NCBI RefSeq assembly: GCF_034259205.1 | Contig: NZ_CP139487.1 | Location: forward strand, 1,116,001 to 1,180,000 | Reading direction: 5' to 3' | DNA from: Peredibacter starrii | GTDB lineage: Bacteria; Bdellovibrionota; Bacteriovoracia; Bacteriovoracales; Bacteriovoracaceae | DNA length: 64,000 nt | In this document: positions 1 to 9,129 of the stretch, in pieces | Layout of the letters: each line of letters begins with the position of its first letter | Numbering within the stretch: position 1 is the first letter of the stretch | The notes under the pieces: generated by a model | Told to the model about the DNA's origin: nothing | The model's input: only the letters and a program-made list of their open reading frames with translations | Database searches by the model: none | Made by a program: the position numbers and the translations under genes

Positions 1-3
1 TCT

Positions 4-2022
4 ATGACCATGGATAAATTTAATTTCGGGAAGAAAATTTTAAGTCAGTTGATTGCGATGTCTTTATTGCTCGCAAGTTGTACGCCTGCAGATATGCCAA
101 CCTCAACTCGCTCAAATCAAATCGGCGAAACTTCAGGTGGTGTCTCTGGCGGTTCATGTACGGGAAACTGTGCGGGAACAACAACTGGTAGTACAACCTC
201 AGGTGAAACTTCTCTTCCTCCGAAAGTTGAAATCCGTCACTTAATCGAACCAAATCTTTCGACAGACACAAGCTACTCAACTGGCACTGGTTTATCAGGT
301 GGTGGTAGTTATGTGCGTAAGCTTTCTATTCCAAAAAACTTCGCTGGTCGTTTGTATGTAGCAGGTATCAATATCGGCACACTTTCTGATCGTCACGTAA
401 GAGTGCGTTTCAAATTTGGTGTGGGCCGTGAGCCAGTTACGATTAGTGGTACTGTCACACAGGCACCTGGTATTACTCCGCAGACTTCTGTGAGTGTAAT
501 CGTGCTTGATTTACGTTCAGAACCTTTCCGCAATATTCGTCTTCCATATGATCTCTTCGACTATAACGAATATAATTTCGCCAATGGTGATACACCTGTT
601 CAGGACAATCGAGATACAGGTCTTTATTGTCGTGGTCTTCGCGTTGAAGATGATCCGACTTTTCAGGGTGTGGGCGCGTGTGACGGTATTCAATCTAACT
701 CAAGCCAACCTGATGAAGAGTGTCTTTATTCTTATGCAAAAATCCTGGACCAAGGTCTGGTAAAACAATCTGGTTCGGTAAAAGTTCCTATCACTCCATC
801 ACTTCCTCAGGTGAAGAGTGTGACTGGTAGTGCTTATTACCAGGATTACATGAGTCAGAAAATTCTTAAGCCACTTCCAGATACAATGCCAACAACTGCC
901 ACAAACATTGCTGGTACTTATAAATTCAGTGAAGCGGCCGTTCCTGTGAATTCTTCAGACTCATCGGCGATTACATTTACTTATCCAACAAGCATCTGGG
1001 ACCCAGTAACAATTCTTGGAAGCCAGTATTATTATCGTGGTCCTTATCGTTTGGTTAACTCTGGTGAATGGCAGTTTAAGTTCGCCAAGCTGGATGGCCC
1101 GAAACGTCTCTTCAAAGAGAACTCTTGGGTGGATTATCCGATCTATATGACAAGTCCTCTTCCGGACGATAGTCAGACAGCTCCGGTTCAGAACAAGATT
1201 TATTACAACTCATATATGTTCCCGCTAGCGACGAAACTTGATTTGACAGCAAATGTGGCCCACCTTGCTTCAAATGATGTGGAAGGTATTCGTACTGAAC
1301 AGGGTCTTTCGGTTGCCGGTAAAACATTATGGATGGATGGTTCGAACGCTCGTGCTCAAAGCCGTAACACTGATCTCGAGCACATCGGTTCATGTAACGT
1401 TTCTTCTACAATTGAAATTATCGCGAAAGATGACAACGCTAACGACTACATCATCGCAGTTGCAAATGATGTAAAACTTCAACTGGTTCGTCCGACTCAA
1501 TATCGTACTGATACTGGTAACGAAGTTCTTTATACAAACTTCAAGAGCTGTTCTTCAAACGCTGGTTGTGGAAGCTCTGAATGTTGTTTTAACAATCGTT
1601 GTTGGGACCAGTCACTTGTTTCTCAATGTTTTGATTCTTCAAGCACACAAGGCAACCGACCAATTGGCGACAGTTGTTCAACAGATCTTGAATGTTCAAG
1701 CTTATGTTGTAACCGTACTTCAGGTCAGTGTGCTCCTCACAATACGATCATCACACCGGCCGTTCTGTGCAGTAAACCAATCGGGGATTATTGTATAGCG
1801 AAGGAATGGTGTCAGAAATCTCCGGTCGTTAAGTGTCTGGTGGTGAAAACCGGTACAGATACTTCAGGTAATGTAACTTGCCGTCAGCACTGTTATAACA
1901 CCATGGAGTACGGTGATTGTAAGAACGGAACTTGTACGCCGCCAGTTCAGGAAACGATCCCAACATTTGATCCAAATGCTGAGGATGCCTGTGATAACGC
2001 CGTGCCTGCGCCAAACTTTTAA
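4..2022 (+). CDS. Large Cys-rich secreted lipoprotein, function unknown
   Basis: This 672-residue protein starts with a basic, hydrophobic signal peptide ending in the lipobox LLASC, with the lipidated Cys near residue 26, so it should be anchored in a cell-envelope membrane. A Gly/Ser/Thr-rich linker follows. The middle is probably beta-rich and matches no family I recognise. The last 150 residues carry clustered cysteines (CCFNNRC, CSSLCCN) resembling small disulfide-knot modules and implying an oxidised, extracytoplasmic location. The first ATG lies three bases into the window and a second ATG follows two codons later; the ribosome-binding site cannot be judged because upstream sequence is missing. 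Large secreted Cys-rich lipoproteins are frequent in predatory Bdellovibrionota, but no role can be assigned here. Confidence 0.75.
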   Translation: MTMDKFNFGKKILSQLIAMSLLLASCTPADMPTSTRSNQIGETSGGVSGGSCTGNCAGTTTGSTTSGETSLPPKVEIRHLIEPNLSTDTSYSTGTGLSGGGSYVRKLSIPKNFAGRLYVAGINIGTLSDRHVRVRFKFGVGREPVTISGTVTQAPGITPQTSVSVIVLDLRSEPFRNIRLPYDLFDYNEYNFANGDTPVQDNRDTGLYCRGLRVEDDPTFQGVGACDGIQSNSSQPDEECLYSYAKILDQGLVKQSGSVKVPITPSLPQVKSVTGSAYYQDYMSQKILKPLPDTMPTTATNIAGTYKFSEAAVPVNSSDSSAITFTYPTSIWDPVTILGSQYYYRGPYRLVNSGEWQFKFAKLDGPKRLFKENSWVDYPIYMTSPLPDDSQTAPVQNKIYYNSYMFPLATKLDLTANVAHLASNDVEGIRTEQGLSVAGKTLWMDGSNARAQSRNTDLEHIGSCNVSSTIEIIAKDDNANDYIIAVANDVKLQLVRPTQYRTDTGNEVLYTNFKSCSSNAGCGSSECCFNNRCWDQSLVSQCFDSSSTQGNRPIGDSCSTDLECSSLCCNRTSGQCAPHNTIITPAVLCSKPIGDYCIAKEWCQKSPVVKCLVVKTGTDTSGNVTCRQHCYNTMEYGDCKNGTCTPPVQETIPTFDPNAEDACDNAVPAPNF

Positions 2023-2077
2023 TCATTGATCCAAGCTCCTCAAAGAGGCATAATAAGACCGTCTAAGGAGACCATTT

Positions 2078-2503
2078 ATGTCTTTACCGGAGCTCGCAGA
2101 CTGCGTTCTCGATCACATCGCTATCGCTGTAAAAAGCATTCCAACTGCTAAAAAAGTATATGAAGATATGGGGCTTAAATTCGCCCCGGAAATCGAAGAA
2201 GTAAAAGATCAAAAGGTCTTCACTGCCTTTGCTCACGTTGATACCAACGCTCACATTGAGCTTCTTCAACCAACATCTGAAGAAAGCACGATTCATAAAT
2301 TTATCGAAACCAAGGGCGAGGGGATTCATCACCTGTGCTTTAAGGTTCCTGATGTAAAGGCCAAGACTGCTGAGCTTACGGCCAAGGGTTACAAGTTTAT
2401 TTATCCTGAGCCAAGAATTGGCGCAGGCGGATGCTTAGTTAATTTCATGCACCCTAAATCAACTGGTGGTGTTTTAATCGAGTTATCTCAGAGGCCAGAA
2501 TGA
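2078..2503 (+). CDS. mce: Methylmalonyl-CoA epimerase (VOC family)
   Basis: This 141-residue VOC-fold protein should interconvert (R)- and (S)-methylmalonyl-CoA, linking propionyl-CoA and odd-chain or branched-chain catabolism to succinyl-CoA. The two beta-alpha-beta modules are visible. The metal ligands fit the family: His in LDHIAIAV near the N-terminus, His in HHLCFKV in the middle, and Glu in the terminal LIELSQ motif. The length is typical. A strong Shine-Dalgarno (AAGGAG) precedes the ATG. The stop overlaps the start of the rhomboid-like gene by four bases (ATGA), so the two are probably cotranslated. No methylmalonyl-CoA mutase lies in the window. Confidence 0.9.
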   Translation: MSLPELADCVLDHIAIAVKSIPTAKKVYEDMGLKFAPEIEEVKDQKVFTAFAHVDTNAHIELLQPTSEESTIHKFIETKGEGIHHLCFKVPDVKAKTAELTAKGYKFIYPEPRIGAGGCLVNFMHPKSTGGVLIELSQRPE

Positions 2504-3219
2504 ATCAGGTTCAATTCCAAGCTCCACCACTATCAAAGATCAATAAAGTCATTTTGATTATGACGGGTGCTTGTTTCCTAGGTGCTTCAATCCTTAAGGC
2601 CATCGGTGCTTTTTCACTGGTGGGAATACTAGGTCTTTCAGGAAGTGGTCTGTTCAGTGGATTAGTTTATCAGCTTGTGACTTACCCATTTGTTGAAGTG
2701 AACTTCATGAGTTTTCTTTTTAACTCACTTGTTGTTTGGTTTATCGGTTCAGAATTAGAGTCTCAGTGGGGACAAAAAATTTATCTTCGCTTTTTACTTT
2801 TAACTGTCTTGGGTGTGGGGCTGATTTATACCCTGATTAGTCTTTTGTTCTTCTTTGGCACTCCAGTGTACTTCTCAAGTCTTCATGGTCTCACAGGCAT
2901 TAACTTTGCCCTTCTTATGGCCTATGCCATGATTTATCCGGATCGACACATGTCCCTCATGATGATCTTCCCGATGAAGGCCCGCACTTTCTGCCTTATT
3001 CTTGCCGGAATTGAAGCTTATATGGCCTTTTTCTCGGGCTCCATGAGTTCGTGGGCGCATCTTTTGGCCATGGGGATCAGTTATTTAATTATCCATTTCC
3101 AGTCTCGTCCGCTGATCCGGAAAGTGCTAAATGCCTCTTTCCAGTCTAAGCCGAAGCGTAAAAATCACCTTTACGTGGTCAAAGATGAGGACCAGAAGCC
3201 ACCAAAATACTGGCAATAA
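2500..3219 (+). CDS. Rhomboid-family membrane protein with Thr at the nucleophile position
   Basis: A 239-residue protein with about six membrane segments. Rhomboid landmarks are visible in order: YQLVTYPF near residue 57, an FNSLVVWFIG-type segment with Asn 75 followed by ELESQWG, the L4 motif, and a late His 187 in SWAHLLAMG. In active rhomboid proteases the fourth segment carries GxSG, whose Ser attacks the peptide bond. Here the same place reads GLTG (residues 130-133), with Thr instead of Ser, so it may be a pseudoprotease or an unusual Thr-dependent enzyme. It is translationally coupled to mce. The C-terminus is basic and cytoplasmic. Confidence 0.75.
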   Translation: MNQVQFQAPPLSKINKVILIMTGACFLGASILKAIGAFSLVGILGLSGSGLFSGLVYQLVTYPFVEVNFMSFLFNSLVVWFIGSELESQWGQKIYLRFLLLTVLGVGLIYTLISLLFFFGTPVYFSSLHGLTGINFALLMAYAMIYPDRHMSLMMIFPMKARTFCLILAGIEAYMAFFSGSMSSWAHLLAMGISYLIIHFQSRPLIRKVLNASFQSKPKRKNHLYVVKDEDQKPPKYWQ

Positions 3220-3296
3220 AATTGGTGCAGCATGTTACCGCTTGCTTAGTTTGAAGTGGAGTGGTACAAAGAATTTCGTTTTAAAAGTGAGGACTT

Positions 3297-3470
3297 ATGA
3301 AATTGAGACTAGCTCTTGAAGAAAAACTATTAGACGTACGTGTACGTGACCGTCTTCTTGCTGAAGGCAAAATCACGAAAGAAGACGTGAAAAAATATCT
3401 AGATAACTTATCTGACGAGACAAAGAACGCTGTTCCTCTTGATCACGAAGAAGCTAAGAACATCCAGTAA
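3297..3470 (+). CDS. Small acidic/basic 57-residue protein, unknown
   Basis: This small ORF begins MKLRLALEEKLLDVRVRDRL and has 57 codons. It has a good ribosome-binding site (GTGAGG) six bases before ATG and is followed 32 bases later by a perfect intrinsic terminator, so it looks like an independently ended real gene. The sequence is highly charged and predicted helical, with a possible winged-helix-like 'LLAEGKITKEDVKKYL' segment as in short DNA-binding or adaptor proteins. No membrane segment or signal peptide is seen. The function is unknown. Confidence 0.7.
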   Translation: MKLRLALEEKLLDVRVRDRLLAEGKITKEDVKKYLDNLSDETKNAVPLDHEEAKNIQ

Positions 3471-3502
3471 TTTTCTAATCTAAGAAATTATATTGAAGAA
3501 AG

Positions 3503-3528
3503 TCCCGGCGAAAGCTGGGATTTTTTTT
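3503..3528 (+). terminator. Intrinsic terminator
   Basis: A 7-bp stem (TCCCGGC/GCTGGGA, one G-T pair) with a GAAA tetraloop is followed by eight T. It ends the transcript carrying the 57-residue protein, just before the convergent fliL stop. Confidence 0.9.
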
Positions 3529-3533
3529 ATCTA

Positions 3534-3989
3534 TTATTGGACAACAAAGCCCGAGAAGTAGATTTGCTTCACTACTGGCTGACCAAGTTTCGCATTCACT
3601 GCTTTCTTAATCTTATTCTCTAAAAGAATTTTCCCAGTCACAGAATCAAGTTCGTCCGGCTCAAGATGAGAGGCAATTTCAATCAGAATGTCTTTGAAGA
3701 TATGTTCATTGGCCTTGATAAGTTCTTTCTGATCTTCATGAAACGGAAGAACGTTCATTTCCAGATCTAAGTAACGAAGGCGAGTACTGCGCGAGTGAAG
3801 GTTCACTACGAACTTTTTAATCGGTACCGGTTGGATCTGTGAAGACTCCAAAGCATCCGTCTTCATTTTCTCCGCCTCTGCTGCCTGATTAGTTGGCTCA
3901 GGTTTAATCATATTGTGGGAATAGAACACTAAACCAGCGCCGGCCACTACGATGACGAGATTAAGAATGATGAGGATCTTTTGAACCAT
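3534..3989 (-). CDS. fliL: FliL-family flagellar basal-body-associated protein
   Basis: A 151-residue protein with one N-terminal membrane segment (ILIILNLVIVVAGAGLVFY), a flexible polar linker, and a periplasmic domain beginning FVVNLHSRSTRLRYLDLEMNV. This is the layout of FliL, the membrane protein around the flagellar stator that supports motor torque. It sits alone downstream of ald, away from any flagellar operon. No good Shine-Dalgarno precedes the ATG; a TATCAT hexamer ends six bases before it, so a leaderless transcript is possible. It could be a second FliL copy. Confidence 0.75.
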   Translation of the reverse strand: MVQKILIILNLVIVVAGAGLVFYSHNMIKPEPTNQAAEAEKMKTDALESSQIQPVPIKKFVVNLHSRSTRLRYLDLEMNVLPFHEDQKELIKANEHIFKDILIEIASHLEPDELDSVTGKILLENKIKKAVNAKLGQPVVKQIYFSGFVVQ

Positions 3990-4012
3990 GGACTAATGAT
4001 AACACGCGTCCG

Positions 4013-4039
4013 AGAAAAAGAAAGGGGCCCGAAGGCCCC
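4013..4039 (-). terminator. Intrinsic terminator for ald
   Basis: Read on the minus strand, a GGGGCC/GGCCCC stem with a TTCG loop is followed by a T-rich tract (TTTCTTTTTC), six bases after the ald stop. Confidence 0.8.
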
Positions 4040-4045
4040 AATCTA

Positions 4046-5164
4046 TTAAAGATATTTGTCTAGTTGTAGCGGAGTGTATGGAAGATCTAGGTCAGTAGCA
4101 ACTTGTTCGTAAACCAGTTTACCTTTGTAGATGTTCACACCAAGACGAAGCGGCTTATCTTTCATGATAGCGCGATCAACACCGTCTTTAGCGATCATAC
4201 GAGCGTACTTAAGAGTAACGTTTGTAAGAGCGAATGTAGAAGTACGAGCAACAGCACCTGGCATGTTGGCCACACAGTAGTGAACTACGCCATCAACTAC
4301 GAAAGTTGGATTTTCGTGAGTAGTTGCCTTACAAGTTTCAATACATCCACCTTGGTCAACAGCGATATCTACAACCACTGAACCCTTAGACATTTTAGAG
4401 ATCATGTCACGAGTAACTAGCTTAGGAGCTTTAGCACCTGGAACTAGAACTGCACCGATAACTAGGTCTGAAGCAAGAACTGCTTCTTCGATGTTCTGTG
4501 AGTTAGAGAAGATAGTGTTAACTTTGTTTTCGAAAAGTTGATCAAGTTCAGCAAGACGCTTAGTTGATAGGTCGATAAGAGTAACATCTGCACCCATACC
4601 AACTGCCATCTGAGCAGCGTTTGTACCAGCGATACCACAACCGATGATTGTAACTTTCGCACGACGAACACCTGGAACGCCTCCAAGAAGAATACCTTTA
4701 CCGCCTTTATCAAGCTGAAGGTAAGTAGCACCAACTTGAACTGACATACGACCAGCAACTTCTGACATAGGAACTAGAAGTGGAAGAGAGTTGTCTTCAA
4801 GTTGAATTGTTTCGTAAGCGATACAAGTCGCACCAGACTTCATTAGACCTTCAGTTTGCGGCTTATCAGCAGCAAGGTGAAGATACGTATAAAGAATGTG
4901 GTGAGGCTTAAGAAGAGCGATCTCATTTGGTTGAGGCTCTTTAACTTTAATGATCATTTCACCGATTGCGAATGCATCTTCAAGAGTCGGAACGATTTTA
5001 GCACCGGCCTTGATATATTCTTCATCCGTAATGCCGATACCCATACCAGCATTGTGTTGAACGTAAACTTCGTGGCCGTCTTGAACTAGTTGACGTGCAC
5101 CACTTGGAGTAAGACCAACGCGGTTTTCATTGTTTTTAATTTCCTTAGGAACTGCAATTTTCAT
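4046..5164 (-). CDS. ald: Alanine dehydrogenase
   Basis: A 372-residue cytoplasmic NAD-dependent enzyme that oxidatively deaminates L-alanine to pyruvate and ammonium. The start [20 protein letters not shown] is the family N-terminus. Catalytic Lys and His occur in the expected places ([15 protein letters not shown]). The Rossmann motif [20 protein letters not shown] binds NAD. Length is canonical. An AGGGAG-type ribosome-binding site precedes the ATG. In a predator that takes up prey amino acids this would feed alanine carbon into central metabolism. It has its own terminator. Confidence 0.95.
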   Translation of the reverse strand: MKIAVPKEIKNNENRVGLTPSGARQLVQDGHEVYVQHNAGMGIGITDEEYIKAGAKIVPTLEDAFAIGEMIIKVKEPQPNEIALLKPHHILYTYLHLAADKPQTEGLMKSGATCIAYETIQLEDNSLPLLVPMSEVAGRMSVQVGATYLQLDKGGKGILLGGVPGVRRAKVTIIGCGIAGTNAAQMAVGMGADVTLIDLSTKRLAELDQLFENKVNTIFSNSQNIEEAVLASDLVIGAVLVPGAKAPKLVTRDMISKMSKGSVVVDIAVDQGGCIETCKATTHENPTFVVDGVVHYCVANMPGAVARTSTFALTNVTLKYARMIAKDGVDRAIMKDKPLRLGVNIYKGKLVYEQVATDLDLPYTPLQLDKYL

Positions 5165-5231
5165 CAGGGACTCCCTTAATAGTTAGCAGGACAAAATAGC
5201 GATTTAAAGTTCCGCCCATCTTACACGGTTT

Positions 5232-6047
5232 TTAGGCGTTAGAATAGAGGAAGGACTGGCCATCTATAGCAGGGAATGTATTTTTTACACCACGCTTCTT
5301 GAGCTGATAAACCAAATCCAGATAGTCCCATTCATGTCCCATGTGGGTTAGGACCGCGGTTTTTGGTTGAATCCTCTCGATATATTCCAAAGTCAGGTCG
5401 AAATGGAGATGGGTCGAGTGGGGATTGGGTCTTAAACAGTCTATGATTAATAATTCAAGCTTAGCGTCAGAAAGCCTCTTAAGGACCGCCTCCGGAACCT
5501 GGCGACAGTCCACCAGATAGGCCATTTTTTGATGAAGAATTCCTAATGTGTCTTCATGACCGTGAGGAAGTGAGAAGAATTCAAATGGCTCATCAACAAT
5601 GCTCTCAGGGCCTGCCTGTGTGATTTTCAAATCAAGCAGAGGAATGCCTCCACCTAAGATCGCCTTACCGGAAAAGTAATTATCGCGATCGAAGATATAA
5701 GGAAATTTCCGTTTAAGATCTTTGGCGGCAGATGCATCAGTGAAAACCGGCAAAGGTTCACTGCGCTTAAAACCATAAGGGCGTAAGTCATCCATGCCAT
5801 GAGTATGGTCAGCATGATCGTGCGTGATGATGATGGCATCAAGCGCATCGGTTTTGTTTCGCAGTAGCTGAGTGCGCAGATCAGGTGAAGCATCAATCAG
5901 AATCTTTTTCTGACTCGAAGACTCGATCAAAGCTGACGTGCGAAACCGTTTATTCCTAAGCTCTGTTGATTTGCAAACCTTGCAGTTGCAACCTAAAATA
6001 GGAACTCCTGTGCTTGTTCCTGAGCCTAATATCGTGATCTTGTTCAT
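5232..6047 (-). CDS. PhnP-like metallo-beta-lactamase-fold phosphodiesterase
   Basis: A 271-residue MBL-fold hydrolase. The N-terminus GSGTSTGVPILGCNCKVC matches PhnP-type enzymes, including the Cys pair that binds a structural metal. THDHADHTHGMDDLRPY supplies the two-metal site, and later His residues (LPHGHED, LTHMGHEWD) complete it. PhnP cleaves cyclic phosphodiesters such as phosphoribosyl 1,2-cyclic phosphate; no phosphonate genes are nearby, so the substrate is open. The ATG at 6047 fits the family N-terminus; an upstream extension would run antisense into the M16 gene. Only 16 bases separate this start from the divergent M16 start. Confidence 0.85.
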   Translation of the reverse strand: MNKITILGSGTSTGVPILGCNCKVCKSTELRNKRFRTSALIESSSQKKILIDASPDLRTQLLRNKTDALDAIIITHDHADHTHGMDDLRPYGFKRSEPLPVFTDASAAKDLKRKFPYIFDRDNYFSGKAILGGGIPLLDLKITQAGPESIVDEPFEFFSLPHGHEDTLGILHQKMAYLVDCRQVPEAVLKRLSDAKLELLIIDCLRPNPHSTHLHFDLTLEYIERIQPKTAVLTHMGHEWDYLDLVYQLKKRGVKNTFPAIDGQSFLYSNA

Positions 6048-6063
6048 CACCGAGGATGTTACT

Positions 6064-7419
6064 ATGAAGTTGATGTTTCCGCTACTCTTGCTCGCCTTGC
6101 TTTTCAATGGCTGTGCTTCCCGAAAAAAAGAAGAGTCACTGGCCGACAGTATTAATCTTGATGTCGAAGAAGTGAAACTTGATAACGGCATGACGGCGTT
6201 GATTGTTAATAATCCAAAGCTTCCCATCTTCTCACTTTATTTCTTCTATAAAGTTGGTGGAAAAAACGAAGTGCCAGGTATCACAGGTGCGTCTCACTTT
6301 CTTGAACACATGATGTTCAAAGGTGCTAAAAAATTTGGCAAGAACACGCTTGATTTCATCATCGAAGGCAGTGGTGGTTCAACCAACGCTTACACTACAA
6401 ACGATCAGACTGTTTACTACGAAAATCTTCCTTCCTCAGAACTTAATATGATCCTCGATATCGAAGCGGATCGTATGGAGAACCTGACGCTGGATGAAGA
6501 TGATTTCAATAAAGAGCGCGCAGTTGTTCTTGAAGAACGTAAAATGCGTTACGAGAATTCTCCTCGCGGACAACTTTATCAGTTGATGATGTCTTCACTA
6601 TTTGCCGGCACGCCTTACGGCCGTCCGGTGATTGGTGACATTCCCGACATCAAATCTGTGACTCGTGAACAGATGCACGCTTACTTCAAACGCTTCTATG
6701 CTCCAAACAACGTTGCCCTTATTCTTGTAGGTGATGTTGATACAAGCAAAGCGAAGAAAATGATTGAAGAGAAGTTTGGAAAAATTCCTTCTTCTAAAAC
6801 TGTGACTGAGGCCCATGCTTCTCTTAAAGACGAAGAGTTCCAGCCAAAGTTAACTGAATCAAAAGTTGTGAATCAAAAGGGTGAAGCACCAAATCCAATG
6901 TTCATGCTTTCGTACGCAACTTATAAGATTGGCCATCCAAAAGGTTATGCTTTGGACGTTCTTTCTTCGATCCTTGGATCAGGTAAGAGTTCGGCACTAA
7001 TCAATGAATACATTTTGATCAACCGTCCGGTGGCAACATCAATGTATGCGGCCCACCAGCAGCTTGAGAAAGCGGGCTTTTTCTTCATCGGAGGAGAGCT
7101 TGTTCGTGGTGTGAAGCTTGAAGAGTTCCGTGCGGATCTTCAGAAGAAACTTCACGGTTTCTGTGAATCAGAAATCACTCCTAGAAGCATTCAAAAAATT
7201 AAGAACAACTATCTTGTAGATCTATATGCGGGTCTTGATACCAATGCTGGTCTTGCCGGTTTTTTAGGTGATCGTCAGCAGTTATTGGGAGACTGGAGAT
7301 TCTATAAAGAAGAACTGAGAAACTATGAGAAGGTGACAGTTGAAGACGTGAAGAGCGCTTGTCACGAGACCTTCTCGAAGAAGAATGTTTTTGTCTCAGT
7401 TTGGAATCAGCATAAGTAG
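6064..7419 (+). CDS. M16 zinc peptidase, lipoprotein (catalytic subunit)
   Basis: A 451-residue insulinase-family (M16) peptidase. The signal peptide ends in FNGCAS, a lipobox, so it is membrane-anchored outside the cytoplasm. The inverted zinc motif HFLEH occurs in GASHFLEHMMFKGA, and the third ligand Glu lies in the ENLTLDEDDFNKERAVVLEER helix, so the site is complete. A second M16 domain fills the C-terminal half. The ATG at 6064 follows a GAGG ribosome-binding site. The next gene is an M16 protein lacking the zinc motif; active/inactive pairs of this kind normally form one peptidasome. Likely role: degradation of periplasmic or prey-derived peptides. Confidence 0.9.
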   Translation: MKLMFPLLLLALLFNGCASRKKEESLADSINLDVEEVKLDNGMTALIVNNPKLPIFSLYFFYKVGGKNEVPGITGASHFLEHMMFKGAKKFGKNTLDFIIEGSGGSTNAYTTNDQTVYYENLPSSELNMILDIEADRMENLTLDEDDFNKERAVVLEERKMRYENSPRGQLYQLMMSSLFAGTPYGRPVIGDIPDIKSVTREQMHAYFKRFYAPNNVALILVGDVDTSKAKKMIEEKFGKIPSSKTVTEAHASLKDEEFQPKLTESKVVNQKGEAPNPMFMLSYATYKIGHPKGYALDVLSSILGSGKSSALINEYILINRPVATSMYAAHQQLEKAGFFFIGGELVRGVKLEEFRADLQKKLHGFCESEITPRSIQKIKNNYLVDLYAGLDTNAGLAGFLGDRQQLLGDWRFYKEELRNYEKVTVEDVKSACHETFSKKNVFVSVWNQHK

Positions 7420-7427
7420 GAATGAAT

Positions 7428-8774
7428 ATGAAATATCTATTAGTCGGTTTATTAGTTGCCTCAAGTGCCTTTGCTAAAGACTCTTTCCTTGATTCGGTAA
7501 AACGAATGAAGTGGGGAGACTTGGATGTGGTCTGGATCAAAGACGACCATTTCCCGAAGTTTACCGCTTCGATTTATTTCCAGGACGGCGCTCTTAATGA
7601 TTCATTCCCTGGCGTGACTCAATCGACTTTCGATCAGATCGCGGCCGGAACTAAGACCCAGAACCAAAGAGAGATCGCAGAATACTTCGATTTCTATGGT
7701 GCGAATCTTCGTCACTCAGTAACTCACGAATACTCAGTATATAGCGTGCAGGCCCTGACAAAAGACATTAAACCAGTGATGGGGAAGGTATGTGAGATCT
7801 TTAGCGATGCTCAATATCCTAAGAATGAACTTAATTCCTACATCAGCCGTTCAAAGAGTAACCTGAAGAACCTTGTGACTTCACACGCTGCTTTGGCAGA
7901 TAGAATTTTCAGACGTGTTTCTCTGGATGAGACGGTTTATTCTCAGCCAGTCGAAGGCACGATCGCGAGCTTTGATAAATTAAACTCTGAGCTATTAAAA
8001 AGTCGTCTGGCGACACTTAATAAGACGAAGAAAGTTTTATACCTAGCGGGCCCGGAGGAAGTGAAAGATATCCGTGACGTTATTGAAAAAAACTGTCGCT
8101 GGAAAAACGAAACGAAATCAACGCCGATTACTTTGAAGAAACCTTCATCACAGTCAGCGATCTATCTGGTAGAAGTTCCAAACGCTAACCAGGCCCAGAT
8201 TCGCATTGGCCGTTATATGACGAACCAGGAATTCGCGAAGAAGTATGATCAGTTTGGTTTTATGGCCGGCTTCATGGGCGGTGGTTTCACTTCTAAACTT
8301 GTGCAAGAACTACGTGTGAAAAGAGGTCTGACTTATTCGGCGGGAGCGTATGTGTCTCTTCAAAGAGATTATGGCCGCGCAGGAGTGATGACTTTCTCAA
8401 AGAATGAAACAACCGCTGATGCCATCGGTATCATCCGTGATGTTTTCGCCGATGTTGCCCAAGGTAAGTTTGAAGAAAAAGAATTTCAACATCAGAAAAA
8501 TCACCAAATCGGTGGATATGCTTTTGGTTTCGAAGAAACGAATGCTTTCCTCGGTCAGTTAATGCTTCTTGATCACCAGGGCAGAGAGTTTAAAGATCTT
8601 GTAAATTTCCCGACAACAATCAGTAAACTGACTCCATCAGAACTTTCTCAAGCTGATTTTGAGGCGTTCCCTTGGGAGAGACTTACAATTGTAGTGGTAG
8701 GGGACAAGAGTCTGGCGAAGAGCCTATCGCGCATTCGCCCGGTGAAGATCCTGAATTACGAAGATTATCTCTAG
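7428..8774 (+). CDS. M16-family protein without zinc motif (partner subunit)
   Basis: A 448-residue secreted protein with signal peptide MKYLLVGLLVASSAFAKD. The fold follows M16 peptidases, with GGFTSKLVQELRVKRGLTYSAGA in the C-terminal half as the family's R/Y substrate-binding region, but the HxxEH motif is absent from the N-terminal half. It is therefore expected to be the non-catalytic half of a heterodimer with the upstream lipoprotein. I prefer ATG 7428 because AGGA lies six bases upstream; an ATG at 7422 is too close to that site. Its stop lies one base from the convergent bactofilin stop. Confidence 0.85.
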   Translation: MKYLLVGLLVASSAFAKDSFLDSVKRMKWGDLDVVWIKDDHFPKFTASIYFQDGALNDSFPGVTQSTFDQIAAGTKTQNQREIAEYFDFYGANLRHSVTHEYSVYSVQALTKDIKPVMGKVCEIFSDAQYPKNELNSYISRSKSNLKNLVTSHAALADRIFRRVSLDETVYSQPVEGTIASFDKLNSELLKSRLATLNKTKKVLYLAGPEEVKDIRDVIEKNCRWKNETKSTPITLKKPSSQSAIYLVEVPNANQAQIRIGRYMTNQEFAKKYDQFGFMAGFMGGGFTSKLVQELRVKRGLTYSAGAYVSLQRDYGRAGVMTFSKNETTADAIGIIRDVFADVAQGKFEEKEFQHQKNHQIGGYAFGFEETNAFLGQLMLLDHQGREFKDLVNFPTTISKLTPSELSQADFEAFPWERLTIVVVGDKSLAKSLSRIRPVKILNYEDYL

Positions 8775-8775
8775 A

Positions 8776-9129
8776 TTAAGTTTGGTCCTGGGAGCTGGCG
8801 TTCATTTCAACGACGGCCCCAGGATAAATCACGAGACGCCCTGATTTAATAGATCCTGTTACAACCGCACTTGAACGAATCGAAACCAATCCCGAACATT
8901 CAATATCACCTTCAACCTGACCGAAGATTTCAAGATCGATGGCCTTGATTTTGCCTTTTACGAAACTTCCACGCTCGAGCACCAGTTTCCCAGTGTCTTT
9001 GATTTCAATGCTGCCTTCGATACTTGAATTGATGATGGCGTCGCCGGCAAGAATGATGTCACCGTTGATACGAGTCTTGGCACCAAAAACGTTATAATGA
9101 AAATCTTTGAAGTCTTGATCATTGATCAC
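8776..9129 (-). CDS. Bactofilin (CcmA-like polymer-forming cytoskeletal protein)
   Basis: A 117-residue protein made almost entirely of short right-handed beta-helix turns with the rhythm 'G.I...D.II...IEGSIEIKDTGKLVLERGSFVKGKI', flanked by short polar tails. This is the bactofilin fold, which assembles nucleotide-independent filaments at the membrane. In Helicobacter pylori the bactofilin CcmA helps set helical shape. Its start overlaps the stop of the upstream membrane-protein gene by four bases, and the gene before that encodes an LD-carboxypeptidase of the shape-determining type, so a cell-shape role is likely. Confidence 0.85.
   Translation of the reverse strand: MINDQDFKDFHYNVFGAKTRINGDIILAGDAIINSSIEGSIEIKDTGKLVLERGSFVKGKIKAIDLEIFGQVEGDIECSGLVSIRSSAVVTGSIKSGRLVIYPGAVVEMNASSQDQT

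Noticed and set aside
6048-6227. 60-codon N-terminal extension of the PhnP-like protein
   Set aside because: The extension is antisense to the M16 signal peptide and start; the family N-terminus begins at 6047.
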